A stretch of DNA of 46,348 bases from Planctomycetes bacterium RIFCSPLOWO2_12_FULL_50_35 (lineage in GTDB: Bacteria; Planctomycetota; Brocadiia; Brocadiales; Bathyanammoxibiaceae). This document shows positions 9,768-18,379 of the stretch, in pieces. Position numbers and translations under genes: made by a program. The stretch is taken from assembly GCA_001828605.1 (NCBI GenBank), contig MHZB01000092.1, forward strand, positions 1 through 46,348, read 5' to 3'. The notes beneath the pieces are model-generated. The model ran no database searches, had not been told where the DNA came from, and saw only the letters and a program-made list of their open reading frames with translations. How positions within the stretch are numbered: position 1 is the stretch's first letter; every line of letters starts with the position of its first letter.

Positions 9768-9872
9768 AATTTAATTATTTATAGCATGGGTGCTCGGCCA
9801 CTCATGTTTAATGATATATGACTGTTTGCTCAAGTTAAGTCATAAAGTAGCTGGCACACCGATACGACATAC

Positions 9873-10685
9873 ATGAACAATATCAAAGAACCACCTCCCA
9901 CTGAAAAACTGCTGGAAAAGGAAGGCCGCGACATCCGCCGGATGTTTGCCTCCATCGCCCCCACCTATGACCTCTTGAACCGACTCCTGAGCCTTGGGTT
10001 TGACCAGAAGTGGCGGGAGAGGGCCGTTGAACTAAGCAAGCTACCAGAAGCAGGGCAACCATCCGCCTTCGGCGGAGTTACTCCTACAAAAGGCATAAAG
10101 GTGCTGGACATCTGCACAGGCACTGCTGACCTGGCAATCGCGTACTCCCAGAAGATAGGACAGGGCGGGCTGGTGGTAGGCTCGGATTTCTGCTGGGAGA
10201 TGCTTGCGCGCGCCCCCCAGAAACGGAAGACACTGAAAAACGGCTGCCCAATAACACTGGTTCAGGCCGATGCCCTCCACCTGCCGTTTGCCGATAACTC
10301 CTTTGACGTAGTATCCGTTGCGTTCGGCATCAGAAACGTCTCTGACCTGAAAGAAGGTCTAAAGGAGATGGCGAGGGTCGTTTCGCCGGGCGGCAGGGTG
10401 GTTATACTTGAGTTCGGCCTGCCGGAGAGCCGCGTATTTAAGGGACTCTACAACTTCTACTTCAACCAGGTACTCCCAAAGGTAGGTAATCTCATAGCGG
10501 CCATCGGCTCATCTGAACGCACCCGCGCCTACACATATCTCTCCGCATCCGTAGGCAAGTTCCCAGACGCAAGGGGACTGAGGGAACTCATGGAGTCCCT
10601 CGGCCTCACGCAAGTAAAGTCTCACCCCCTCAGCCTGGGCATCGCCAATGTGCATGTAGGAAAAAAACCCTTGAGGGAAGCTTAG
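9873..10685 (+). CDS. ubiE: Ubiquinone/menaquinone biosynthesis C-methyltransferase
   Basis: MFASIAPTYDLLNRLLSLGFDQKWR, VLDICTGTADLAIA, NSFDVVSVAFGIRNVSDLKEGLKEMARV. Confidence 0.92.
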   Translation: MNNIKEPPPTEKLLEKEGRDIRRMFASIAPTYDLLNRLLSLGFDQKWRERAVELSKLPEAGQPSAFGGVTPTKGIKVLDICTGTADLAIAYSQKIGQGGLVVGSDFCWEMLARAPQKRKTLKNGCPITLVQADALHLPFADNSFDVVSVAFGIRNVSDLKEGLKEMARVVSPGGRVVILEFGLPESRVFKGLYNFYFNQVLPKVGNLIAAIGSSERTRAYTYLSASVGKFPDARGLRELMESLGLTQVKSHPLSLGIANVHVGKKPLREA

Positions 10686-10771
10686 ATTTGTAAAGAAAGT
10701 TCTAACGTCGTCCACCAGGATCCACCCTTCTAAATCTGACAGTATCTTAACCAAAATAAAAGGAGAGAAAT

Positions 10772-10942
10772 ATGGTCGAGGGTGGAAGTAAATTAGGGGG
10801 CAAATACTGGAAAGAGCCTAAGCCTGATGGAATGATTGAAATAGACTGTCCTGATTGTGGAAATACCGTAGAGTTTATGAGTGATGAGAAGAGCAGAAAG
10901 TGCAACTGTGGGAAAATCATCGAAAGACCGCTAGAAACATAG
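10772..10942 (+). CDS. Small zinc-ribbon-like protein (56 aa), not in the supplied ORF track
   Basis: AGGAGAG just upstream of ATG at 10772; MVEGGSKLGGKYWKEPKPDGMIEIDCPDCGNTVEFMSDEKSRKCNCGKIIERPLET with CxxC...CxC. Confidence 0.65.
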   Translation: MVEGGSKLGGKYWKEPKPDGMIEIDCPDCGNTVEFMSDEKSRKCNCGKIIERPLET

Positions 10943-11106
10943 GGAAAATCATAATGGCATTTAAGAACTGCCCAGGCAGTGCTTCAACCTCTACAGAGAT
11001 CGCAGAAAGAAATGTTACGGCAGTCGGTCAATCGCACAGTAGACCTTCTATAAATAAAGACGCCAAGAAGAAACCCTGTACTTCGGGATATTCAACAACA
11101 CTAATT

Positions 11107-11349
11107 AAGAAAGACGAACACTTCGGGGTCGGTCAGACGTGAATTGGTCATATGGGACTGCACGGCGCTGCACCCGTCAAAATCCTTACCGGCGCCCGTG
11201 CCGCCCGCCAAGGTCTCATAGTACTGGAAGTGTTCGTTACCGAAACTGAAGTTGTTCATAGTTCCCTGCGAGGCGGCCATAATTCCCAATGCACCGTACA
11301 GGGCATTGACAATGGCCTGCGAGGTCTCTACGTTACCGCCCGCAACCGC
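11107..11349 (-). pseudogene. C-terminal fragment of hydantoinase B/5-oxoprolinase-like protein
   Basis: Minus-strand reading [77 protein letters not shown] matches the HyuB C-terminal signature. An in-frame TAG lies upstream (11350-11352) and similarity ends after DPEV. Confidence 0.7.
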
Positions 11350-11530
11350 CTACCCAAAGAGGGATTCTACAGAAAGTCTTCGAGACCGTGCAAGGAGTAA
11401 TCTGGCCACGCATTTACAGGTCAGTAAAAGTGTTATAGCAAGTAAAGTTTTGGATTGACTTTTAGCAGGGGCAGGCTTAATTTGTGAAGAGATTTTGCCC
11501 GCTGTTCGGAACCCTCTGTGGAGCACACAA

Positions 11531-13900
11531 ATGAGCAAGACAGGATCAGTTCGTAGGTTATTTACCTTCTTTACATCCTTCATTATCCTCTGCCCCATTA
11601 TTATATCTCTCTTGCTGCTGCCGTCTGCGGGACATGCAGGGATATTCGACAAGGAGAAAAGGCCCGGGGAAATAGCAAAAAAATATGGTGCAGCCGTGGT
11701 CTTTATAACCTCCTTTGATAAAGAGAGTAAGGCACTCGGTGCGGGTAATGGATTCATAATTGACCCCAAGGGTATCGTGGTCACCAATTACCACTATATA
11801 AATGGCGCTGCTACTGCCTGGGTGAAACTTATGGACGGGGCGCACTACCAGGTTGAGGGGATACTGGGTGCCGACCGAGACCGAGACGTTGTCGTGTTAA
11901 AGGTAAAGGCCAAGAATCTTCCCAGCACACCTATCGGAGACTCGGATGAGTTATCGTGGGGTGAGCGGATAGTGGTTTTTGACGAGAATACGGTGTCAGA
12001 GGGATTAATACTTGCCCTGATGGGTCACGAGGGTGCTATGCAGTTTACATCCCAGATTCCCCTGAGTTCCAGCGGCGGGCCAATATTTAATACAAAGGGC
12101 CAGGTAGCAGGGGTAGTTACCTCTCTAGACAAAAAAGGACAGAACCTTAACTTTGCGGCACCTATAAATATTGTAAAGCCACTCCTGAATGGGAAACTCG
12201 TAGCATTAGCAGAGGCGGCTAAAGAGACAGAGGGCAAGCCCGATTCAGTAATAAGTCAATTCCAGGAGGCCGTCAGACTAAGACCCGATGATGCAGAGAC
12301 CCACTATAACCTTGGCGTGGCGTACAGCGAGGAGGACCTGAATGACCTGGCAATAAACGAATTTCAGGAGGCCTTAAGGCTAAAGCCCGATTATGCAGAG
12401 GCCCATCTTGGCCTTGGCATAGAGTACGGTTTAAAGGGCATGTATGATATGGAAGTAAACAAACTCCAGGAGGCCGTCAGGCTAAGCCCTGATTTTGCAG
12501 AGGCTCACGCCAGCCTTGGCGCAGTGTATAGTATAAAGGGCCAGTACGATCTGGCAGTTAACGAACTTCAGGAGGCTTTAAGGCTAAAACCGGATTATGC
12601 GGTGGCCCACTTTGGCCTTAGCTCAGTGTACCACAAGCAAGGCCAGTATGACCTGGTAGTTAACGAACTTCAGGAGGCCCTAAAACTAGACCCAGATTAT
12701 ATAGAGGCTCGCGAATTATTAGATGAAATACATCAGTTGCGGGGGGAGCAGACGCCCCTAGCCAATACTGCCCGTCTCTCCATTACAGGAGGGGAAGATA
12801 CTACCACTGAAGCTAAACTCCATCTTGAAAAGGGATCCTCTTTCCTACAAGAGGACAAGCACGATTTAGCAATCGGCGAATATCAGGCGGCCATCAGGCT
12901 AAAACCAGATTACGCAGAGGCCTATCTCGGCCTTGGCGCAGCGTACGGCATGAAAGGTATGCATGACCTGGAGATAAGCCAATACAAGGAAGCCATCAAG
13001 CTAAGGCCTGATTACGCACAAGCCCACTTTGGTCTTGGTTCGGTGTACCGCGAGCAGGGCCAGCTCGACCTGTCAATGGAGCAGTATCAGGAGACAGTAA
13101 GATTAAAGCCCGATTACGCAGAGGCCCATTTTGGTCTCGGAGTGGTGTACGGCAAGAAAGGTCTATATGACCTCGCCATAAAGGAGCTGGAAGAGACTAT
13201 AAAGCTAATGCCCGATGATGCAGATGCCCACTATAATCTTGGTGCGGCTTACGGCTTAAAAGGCCAGTACGACCTGGCGAAAAAGCAGTTTGAGGAGACC
13301 TTAAGGCTATACCCTAATTACGCAGATGCACAAAAGGCATTATATAGGCTTTACAAATTGGGGGAGACGCAAGCACCTTCAGCCAGTACTGCCCAGCCAT
13401 CCATCCCAACGGAGGCAGATAATTTCTCTGAGGCCCAGCGGCACCTTGAACTGGGCAATTCCTACCGCTCGGAGCAGAAGTATGACTCGGCGATAAGTGA
13501 ATTTCAGGAGGCAGTAAGACTAAAGCCTGATTATGCAGAGGCCCACTATGATCTTGGCATAGCTTACGGTGTGGTTGGTAAGAAAGACTTGGCAATAACG
13601 CAGTACAAGGAGGCCCTCCGGCTGAAGCCTGATTATCAACGTGCCCACTTCAGCCTGGCTGTGGAGTACAGCATGGGAGGCCAGCACGACCTTGCAATAA
13701 GCGAATATCAGGAGGCTATCAGACTGAGACCCGACGATGCGATGGCCCACTTTAATCTTAGCTATGTGTACGACCAAAAGGGGTTGTACGACCTCGCAAT
13801 AGAGGAATGCGAGGAGGCCCTGAGGCTGAGGCCTAATTGGATAGAAGCCCTTGAAGTGTTAGATGAACTCGCCATAAAACATAAGATGATGGGTAATTAA
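11531..13900 (+). CDS. Secreted trypsin-like serine protease domain followed by a long TPR array
   Basis: Signal peptide-like N-terminus; H (TNYHYINGA), D (DRDRDVVVLKV), S (SSSGGPIF) positions; many copies of EFQEALRLKPDYAEAHxGLG. Confidence 0.85.
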   Translation: MSKTGSVRRLFTFFTSFIILCPIIISLLLLPSAGHAGIFDKEKRPGEIAKKYGAAVVFITSFDKESKALGAGNGFIIDPKGIVVTNYHYINGAATAWVKLMDGAHYQVEGILGADRDRDVVVLKVKAKNLPSTPIGDSDELSWGERIVVFDENTVSEGLILALMGHEGAMQFTSQIPLSSSGGPIFNTKGQVAGVVTSLDKKGQNLNFAAPINIVKPLLNGKLVALAEAAKETEGKPDSVISQFQEAVRLRPDDAETHYNLGVAYSEEDLNDLAINEFQEALRLKPDYAEAHLGLGIEYGLKGMYDMEVNKLQEAVRLSPDFAEAHASLGAVYSIKGQYDLAVNELQEALRLKPDYAVAHFGLSSVYHKQGQYDLVVNELQEALKLDPDYIEARELLDEIHQLRGEQTPLANTARLSITGGEDTTTEAKLHLEKGSSFLQEDKHDLAIGEYQAAIRLKPDYAEAYLGLGAAYGMKGMHDLEISQYKEAIKLRPDYAQAHFGLGSVYREQGQLDLSMEQYQETVRLKPDYAEAHFGLGVVYGKKGLYDLAIKELEETIKLMPDDADAHYNLGAAYGLKGQYDLAKKQFEETLRLYPNYADAQKALYRLYKLGETQAPSASTAQPSIPTEADNFSEAQRHLELGNSYRSEQKYDSAISEFQEAVRLKPDYAEAHYDLGIAYGVVGKKDLAITQYKEALRLKPDYQRAHFSLAVEYSMGGQHDLAISEYQEAIRLRPDDAMAHFNLSYVYDQKGLYDLAIEECEEALRLRPNWIEALEVLDELAIKHKMMGN
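12240..13880 (+). repeat. Intragenic TPR-coding tandem repeat (34-aa units) in blocks separated by related linkers
   Basis: Recurrent ...AEAHFGLGxVYxxKGxYDLAIxEyQEAIRLKPDY... units. Confidence 0.9.
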
Positions 13901-14116
13901 AGGGTGTTTTTAACGAGGGTCTTCAGCCTTTCTATCGGCCTGTGGTTGCGCACACAATCCCTAAGAAGAGGGAACTGAAAGAGGTATTACTCACCCCGCA
14001 ATCTGGTTAAGTCAGGGCTGTGCAGGTTCTGCCCATCTTTTGCCCACCCGCGCAAATTCGAGATTGAAGGAAGCCACTGCCTGTGATAAACTGCTACCAA
14101 GTACAAAGATACAAAA

Positions 14117-14189
14117 GGGCCCGTAGCTCAGCCGGTAGAGCAGTGGACTCATAATCCATTGGTCCCAGGTTCGAACCCTGGCGGGCCCA
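14117..14189 (+). tRNA. tRNA with CAU anticodon (elongator Met or Ile2)
   Basis: Cloverleaf by eye: GGGCCCG/CGGGCCC acceptor, GCTC/GAGC D stem, GTGGA-CTCATAA-TCCAT anticodon arm, CCAGG-TTCGAAC-CCTGG T arm. CCA not encoded. Confidence 0.93.
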
Positions 14190-14252
14190 CTCATGCCGCG
14201 AGCGCTTACAAAAAACGCGGGCATGTAATTGTCAAACAATTATGGGGAAAAG

Positions 14253-14319
14253 ATGTAGCGTCGGAGCTTGCTCTCTGCCTAAGGCGGATTGAACGTGGCA
14301 GCGAGCTGCCACGCTACAT
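14253..14319. repeat. Palindromic element with ATGTAGCGT...ACGCTACAT ends
   Basis: Outer inverted repeat 14253-14261/14311-14319; inner CGTGGCAGC-GA-GCTGCCACG hairpin. Confidence 0.8.
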
Positions 14320-14328
14320 ACAAATCCT

Positions 14329-14691
14329 TCACTTCACCTCAAAGATATATACCCTCTGGACGTGCTGCCCGAACGTATGATTTCTTATAATGGCATCCAG
14401 CGCACCGAACTGTTCCCGATTATTTTTGAGGTCAATCGGCTGACCCGACTTCATGGCCGGGAAGAAAAATTCCTGATACATGGCGTAATTTAGATTAGTC
14501 GTCGTATATTTGAAGTAGTTTAGGCTTCGTCTGACCAGGGCATCCTTCTCAAATTTTGCGAATAAAAACCCCACACCGACGCTTACTGCAGATATTACAA
14601 GGAAGCTGGTCAGGGTGTAATAGAACAGGAGGTTAAACTTCTCCGGCTTAAAGGAGAGGGAAAGCTTATTAAACCTTAATTTCATGGCCAT
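14329..14691 (-). pseudogene. Truncated membrane-anchored sensor domain (N-terminal part of a probable sensor kinase)
   Basis: TM segment then periplasmic-sensor-like sequence ending abruptly at ...VQRVYIFEVK*. A palindromic element lies about 10 bp past the stop. Confidence 0.45.
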
Positions 14692-14955
14692 AGTTCTTTT
14701 GAGACCTCTGCAAAAGCCGCTTCAGCGCCCCATGTCATTCTGAGGTCTCCTTTTATATCCGTTTTCGGAATTTGGGCGAAGAATCCCCCGTAGTTTACTA
14801 CAACTGGGGAGAATCTCAAGGGGTGTCGGGTTCTATAAGCTGAGTTTGAACCCTGCAGAGCAACATTTTTTGGGGGTCTTCACTTGAAAATAAGCGGTAA
14901 AACTGCTAGCCTTTTACTAAAGTCTATGAAGCCGCGATGACATGGAGGTATTCCA

Positions 14956-15552
14956 ATGGCATTATTGAATAAAATTACTTTAATCTCAACTTTAGCAATA
15001 TTTTTATTATCCTTATCCCTAAACGTATCTTCCGCCCTGGCAATACCGCCCGGCAATCCCTTCAACTCCCTTAGCGAGGAAGACAAGGGGCGCATCGTAA
15101 AGATACTGCAGGACATCTCTAAAAAGAAAGATCAGCCCACACGGGAGACGTTCCGAGAATTCTGGATTATCTGGGAGAAGCAGGGACGCTGGCCGGAGGC
15201 GGACATTCAGGACCTGCGGGACTACCTGGTGGGCCCGTCTCTTATCTATATGACCTACGTCTGGCAGGATGCGTTAAACTCACTTCAGACCAGCACGCCA
15301 CAAAAGAACGCCGAAAGGGCCAAATACGAGAAGAGGCTCCTGGCCCTTGGAATCATCAAAAAAGAAGAGATCGAGAAGAATGATAAAATGATTGAGAAGA
15401 TTTCACACCAGGAACCCCTTGCCACCGAAGACGGGCGGGAATACGTGGTCACCGAGGCCGGCATAGAACTGGTGCTCACCAGCCTCCTTGACGCCGACAA
15501 GCGGGTACAGCGCCTGTTCAGTAAGGAATACATCGAGCCACCACAACAATAG
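14956..15552 (+). CDS. Exported protein of unknown function
   Basis: Signal peptide-like MALLNKITLISTLAIFLLSLSLNVSSALA; no family recognised. Confidence 0.6.
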   Translation: MALLNKITLISTLAIFLLSLSLNVSSALAIPPGNPFNSLSEEDKGRIVKILQDISKKKDQPTRETFREFWIIWEKQGRWPEADIQDLRDYLVGPSLIYMTYVWQDALNSLQTSTPQKNAERAKYEKRLLALGIIKKEEIEKNDKMIEKISHQEPLATEDGREYVVTEAGIELVLTSLLDADKRVQRLFSKEYIEPPQQ

Positions 15553-15726
15553 CCATCGAACATAATCTCAAAAATTCGACCCCTGTCCACCAACAGGACA
15601 AGATAACTTGAACAAGGATGCTTGCCAATACAAGTTTTGGGTCCGAAATAAATCCTGCCCACAACCACCCTTTGAGGGTTACAAATATGATTTACGCATC
15701 CTCCACTCCAGAAGGGAGCCCTTACT

Positions 15727-16908
15727 GTGCGGAAGAGAAAGATTCTCCTCATAGGAGGCACCGGTGTAGTTGGTAGCGCTCTTGGATGGGAGTTATTTAA
15801 GAACGGTCACCATATTTGGTTTTTAGCCCGGAGGGGTAGAGACGGACGGTCGGCCAAGGAAAGGGTTGTAAGAGCCCTTTCTTTTTATGGGAACAATGTC
15901 AATTTATCCACGCCTCAGGTCTTTGAGGGTGATATTACTCTGCCCAATTGCGGCCTATCCGAGACTAACTGCCAAGCGCTGAATGGTATAGAAGAGATGG
16001 TGAACTGCGCTGCCGATTTGGGTTTTGGTCAAACACGACGGCAGTCCTGGCAAACTAATGTTGGCGGCACTAAAAATGTTATGCGCCTTGCTTGTAAGTT
16101 AGGAGTGGAAAGACTTCACCATTTTAGTTCTGCCTATGTTTGTGGGAAGAGACAAGGAGTGATCAGGGAAGATGACCTGAGTTTTATAAAGGATGGTTTT
16201 CATAACGTATATGAGCGGACGAAATGCGAAGCCGAAATCCTGCTGCGAGACAAATCCAATAACCACTTTGACACCGTAATTTATAGGTTAGGCGTAGTCA
16301 TCGGTAACTCACTTACCGGCGCTATACCGGGGTTTGCAGGTTACTATGCCTTTGCCCAGGCCTTTTCCCTTTTACGCAGACGTCTTGTGGCGCAAGTAAA
16401 AAAAGATACAGAGCCATTCAAACAAGTTGGTATTAAGCTCGAGGGAAACAACCTTATCCTGCCGATAAGGTTTCCCTGTGATGAAAAAGCCAATCTCAGT
16501 ATGATGCCTCTGGATAAGTTTGTAAAAATTTTTGTTCAGATCAGCGCGAAAGACAGCAGTAAAGGATTGACCTTTAACCTTACCAGTAAAGCCGTTTCAT
16601 GCCGAAGACTATTTGAGCTAATTCTTGAGGTACTCGACATCCGCGGAGTTAGCTTTATTGGGAAAAGGGATTATAAAAAATCGGAAGGTATCAAACATCA
16701 GGTCCTTCTTAAGCTGGAAGATGACATTTATAAGATGGCCCAAAATTATCTCCCCTATGTGTTTGAACAGAGGGAATTTGATGTGAGTAATGTAAAGTCC
16801 GTTCTTAGTAAGTATCGTTCTCCGGAGATAAATGAGAACCAGGTTCGCAAAACCTTAAGGTACGCAATGAGGCAGCGAAAGAACAGAAGAACTGGGGAAA
16901 TGGAATGA
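15727..16908 (+). CDS. NAD(P)-binding SDR / thioester-reductase-like protein
   Basis: ILLIGGTGVVGSALGWELF Rossmann motif, HHFSSAYVCG, YERTKCEAE (YxxxK). Confidence 0.8.
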   Translation: MRKRKILLIGGTGVVGSALGWELFKNGHHIWFLARRGRDGRSAKERVVRALSFYGNNVNLSTPQVFEGDITLPNCGLSETNCQALNGIEEMVNCAADLGFGQTRRQSWQTNVGGTKNVMRLACKLGVERLHHFSSAYVCGKRQGVIREDDLSFIKDGFHNVYERTKCEAEILLRDKSNNHFDTVIYRLGVVIGNSLTGAIPGFAGYYAFAQAFSLLRRRLVAQVKKDTEPFKQVGIKLEGNNLILPIRFPCDEKANLSMMPLDKFVKIFVQISAKDSSKGLTFNLTSKAVSCRRLFELILEVLDIRGVSFIGKRDYKKSEGIKHQVLLKLEDDIYKMAQNYLPYVFEQREFDVSNVKSVLSKYRSPEINENQVRKTLRYAMRQRKNRRTGEME

Positions 16909-16932
16909 GACCTATGCAAAACTCACAAAGCC

Positions 16933-17020
16933 GTCATTGCGAGGAGTGAAAGCTGCGAAGCAATCTCATGCTTTTTAGTAAAAGCCACTTATGAGATTAC
17001 TTCGCTTCGCCCGCAATGAC
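16933..17020. repeat. Dispersed palindromic element (GTCATTGCGAGGAGTGAAA.../...CGCAATGAC)
   Basis: GTCATTGC...GAAGCAATCTCAT and ATGAGATTACTTCG...GCAATGAC form an imperfect inverted repeat. Confidence 0.75.
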
Positions 17021-17165
17021 AATGTGAGACTGTTGACGAACTCTGTAGGGATAGCTTTTGCGGCTGTCCGCTACGTTATATATACCGGTGTTGCCATATG
17101 GCTTTAGCTCTGTGGTGCAACAAGTTATGAAAAACGGTGCATCTGCGTTATGAGAAGATAAAGAT

Positions 17166-18149
17166 ATGCCACAAGGAATCCTGGTTATAACAGAGCAGCG
17201 GGGCGGGGGGCTTAAGAATGTCAACCTTGAGGTTATCGGGGAGGCTCAGCGTCTGTCGGATGCCTGTGGGCTGGGTTTTAGTATATTCGTACTGGGCCAT
17301 AAGATGGAAACTATAACTAAGTCTTTGCTCAATTACGGTGCCGACGAGATCTTCGTGGCTGATTCCGAGATACTAAAAGAATACAACAGCCAGGTATATG
17401 TCCATGTCTTGGTAGATACTGTAGCTGGCAAAAAATCTGTGGCCATATTTCTTCCGGCCACTGCGATGGGTAAGGACTTGGGACCCAGGCTGGCAGCTCG
17501 GCTGGGAGGGGCATATATCGCCGACTGTATCTGGCTTAGTATGGCTGATTTTTTGCTGGAGGCTAGGCGGCTTGTGTATGGGGGCAAGGTTATAGCCACC
17601 GTTAAGAGCAGCCACCCTGAATTCCAGGTCGTTACACTGAAGCCGAATACCTTTAGTAAGGCAAAAGAGATTTTTGGAAAGGAGACCGCCGTTACAAGTG
17701 TAGCGACCCAGTCTCCACCCGGTTTGCGCACCGTATTGAAAGAGATTATCTACGAAAAGGAATACGGCATGGACATTGCTGAGGCCAGGGTAGTTGTCTC
17801 AGGTGGAAGGGGTATGAAGGGTTCGGAGAACTATGGGATGCTTGAGGAATTGGCAGGTCTCCTTGGCGGTGCGGTGGGTGCCTCAAGGGCAGCGGTGGAT
17901 GCAGGCTGGAGGCCCGCCGATACACAAGTAGGTCTCACCGGCAAGACGGTCGCACCCGAATTGTATATAGCCTGCGGTATCTCCGGCTCTCCCCAGCACC
18001 TTGCAGGGATGATGTCATCCGGATGCATCGTTGCTATCAACAAGGACCCCGATGCCCCGATCTTCAAGGTCTCCGATTATGGTATAGTAGGCGACCTCTT
18101 CCAGGTAGTGCCCAGGATGATAGAGGGACTGAAAAAGGCACCTCAGTAA
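17166..18149 (+). CDS. etfA: Electron transfer flavoprotein alpha subunit
   Basis: VVSGGRGMKGSENYGMLEELAGLLGGAVGASRAAVDAGW and TGKTVAPELYIACGISGSPQHLAGM...VAINKDPDAPIF. Confidence 0.93.
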   Translation: MPQGILVITEQRGGGLKNVNLEVIGEAQRLSDACGLGFSIFVLGHKMETITKSLLNYGADEIFVADSEILKEYNSQVYVHVLVDTVAGKKSVAIFLPATAMGKDLGPRLAARLGGAYIADCIWLSMADFLLEARRLVYGGKVIATVKSSHPEFQVVTLKPNTFSKAKEIFGKETAVTSVATQSPPGLRTVLKEIIYEKEYGMDIAEARVVVSGGRGMKGSENYGMLEELAGLLGGAVGASRAAVDAGWRPADTQVGLTGKTVAPELYIACGISGSPQHLAGMMSSGCIVAINKDPDAPIFKVSDYGIVGDLFQVVPRMIEGLKKAPQ

Positions 18150-18282
18150 GTAAGCTGCTTCAAACGTATTCTACTAAACTATAATTTTCTCCAGGAAGAT
18201 ATCCTTTTTAAAAATCTCTAGTTTTTCAGAGGTATCATTCATAGTATTATCATAATTATGAATGGAGGTAGAGGCATGACCA

Positions 18283-18325
18283 TGTCAAAGGTTCGCCCAG
18301 CAACGTGGCGAATCCACCTTTGGCA
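18283..18325 (+). other. Stem-loop in the murQ upstream leader
   Basis: TGTCAAAGG-TTCGCC-loop-GGCGAA-tcca-CCTTTGGCA pairing. Confidence 0.5.
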
Positions 18326-18379
18326 TGACAGGTCCGTCTTGGCGGGCATGCCGCGCCTCCGCCTTCAAGGAGAAACACG

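Noticed and set aside
13314-13777. Minus-strand ORFs with internal repetition
   Set aside because: Reflect the antisense of TPR-coding repeats.
14012-14239. Minus-strand ORF MFDNYMPAFFVSARGMSGPARVRTWDQWIMSPLLYRLSYGPF...
   Set aside because: Antisense translation of the tRNA gene at 14117-14189; a known kind of spurious ORF.
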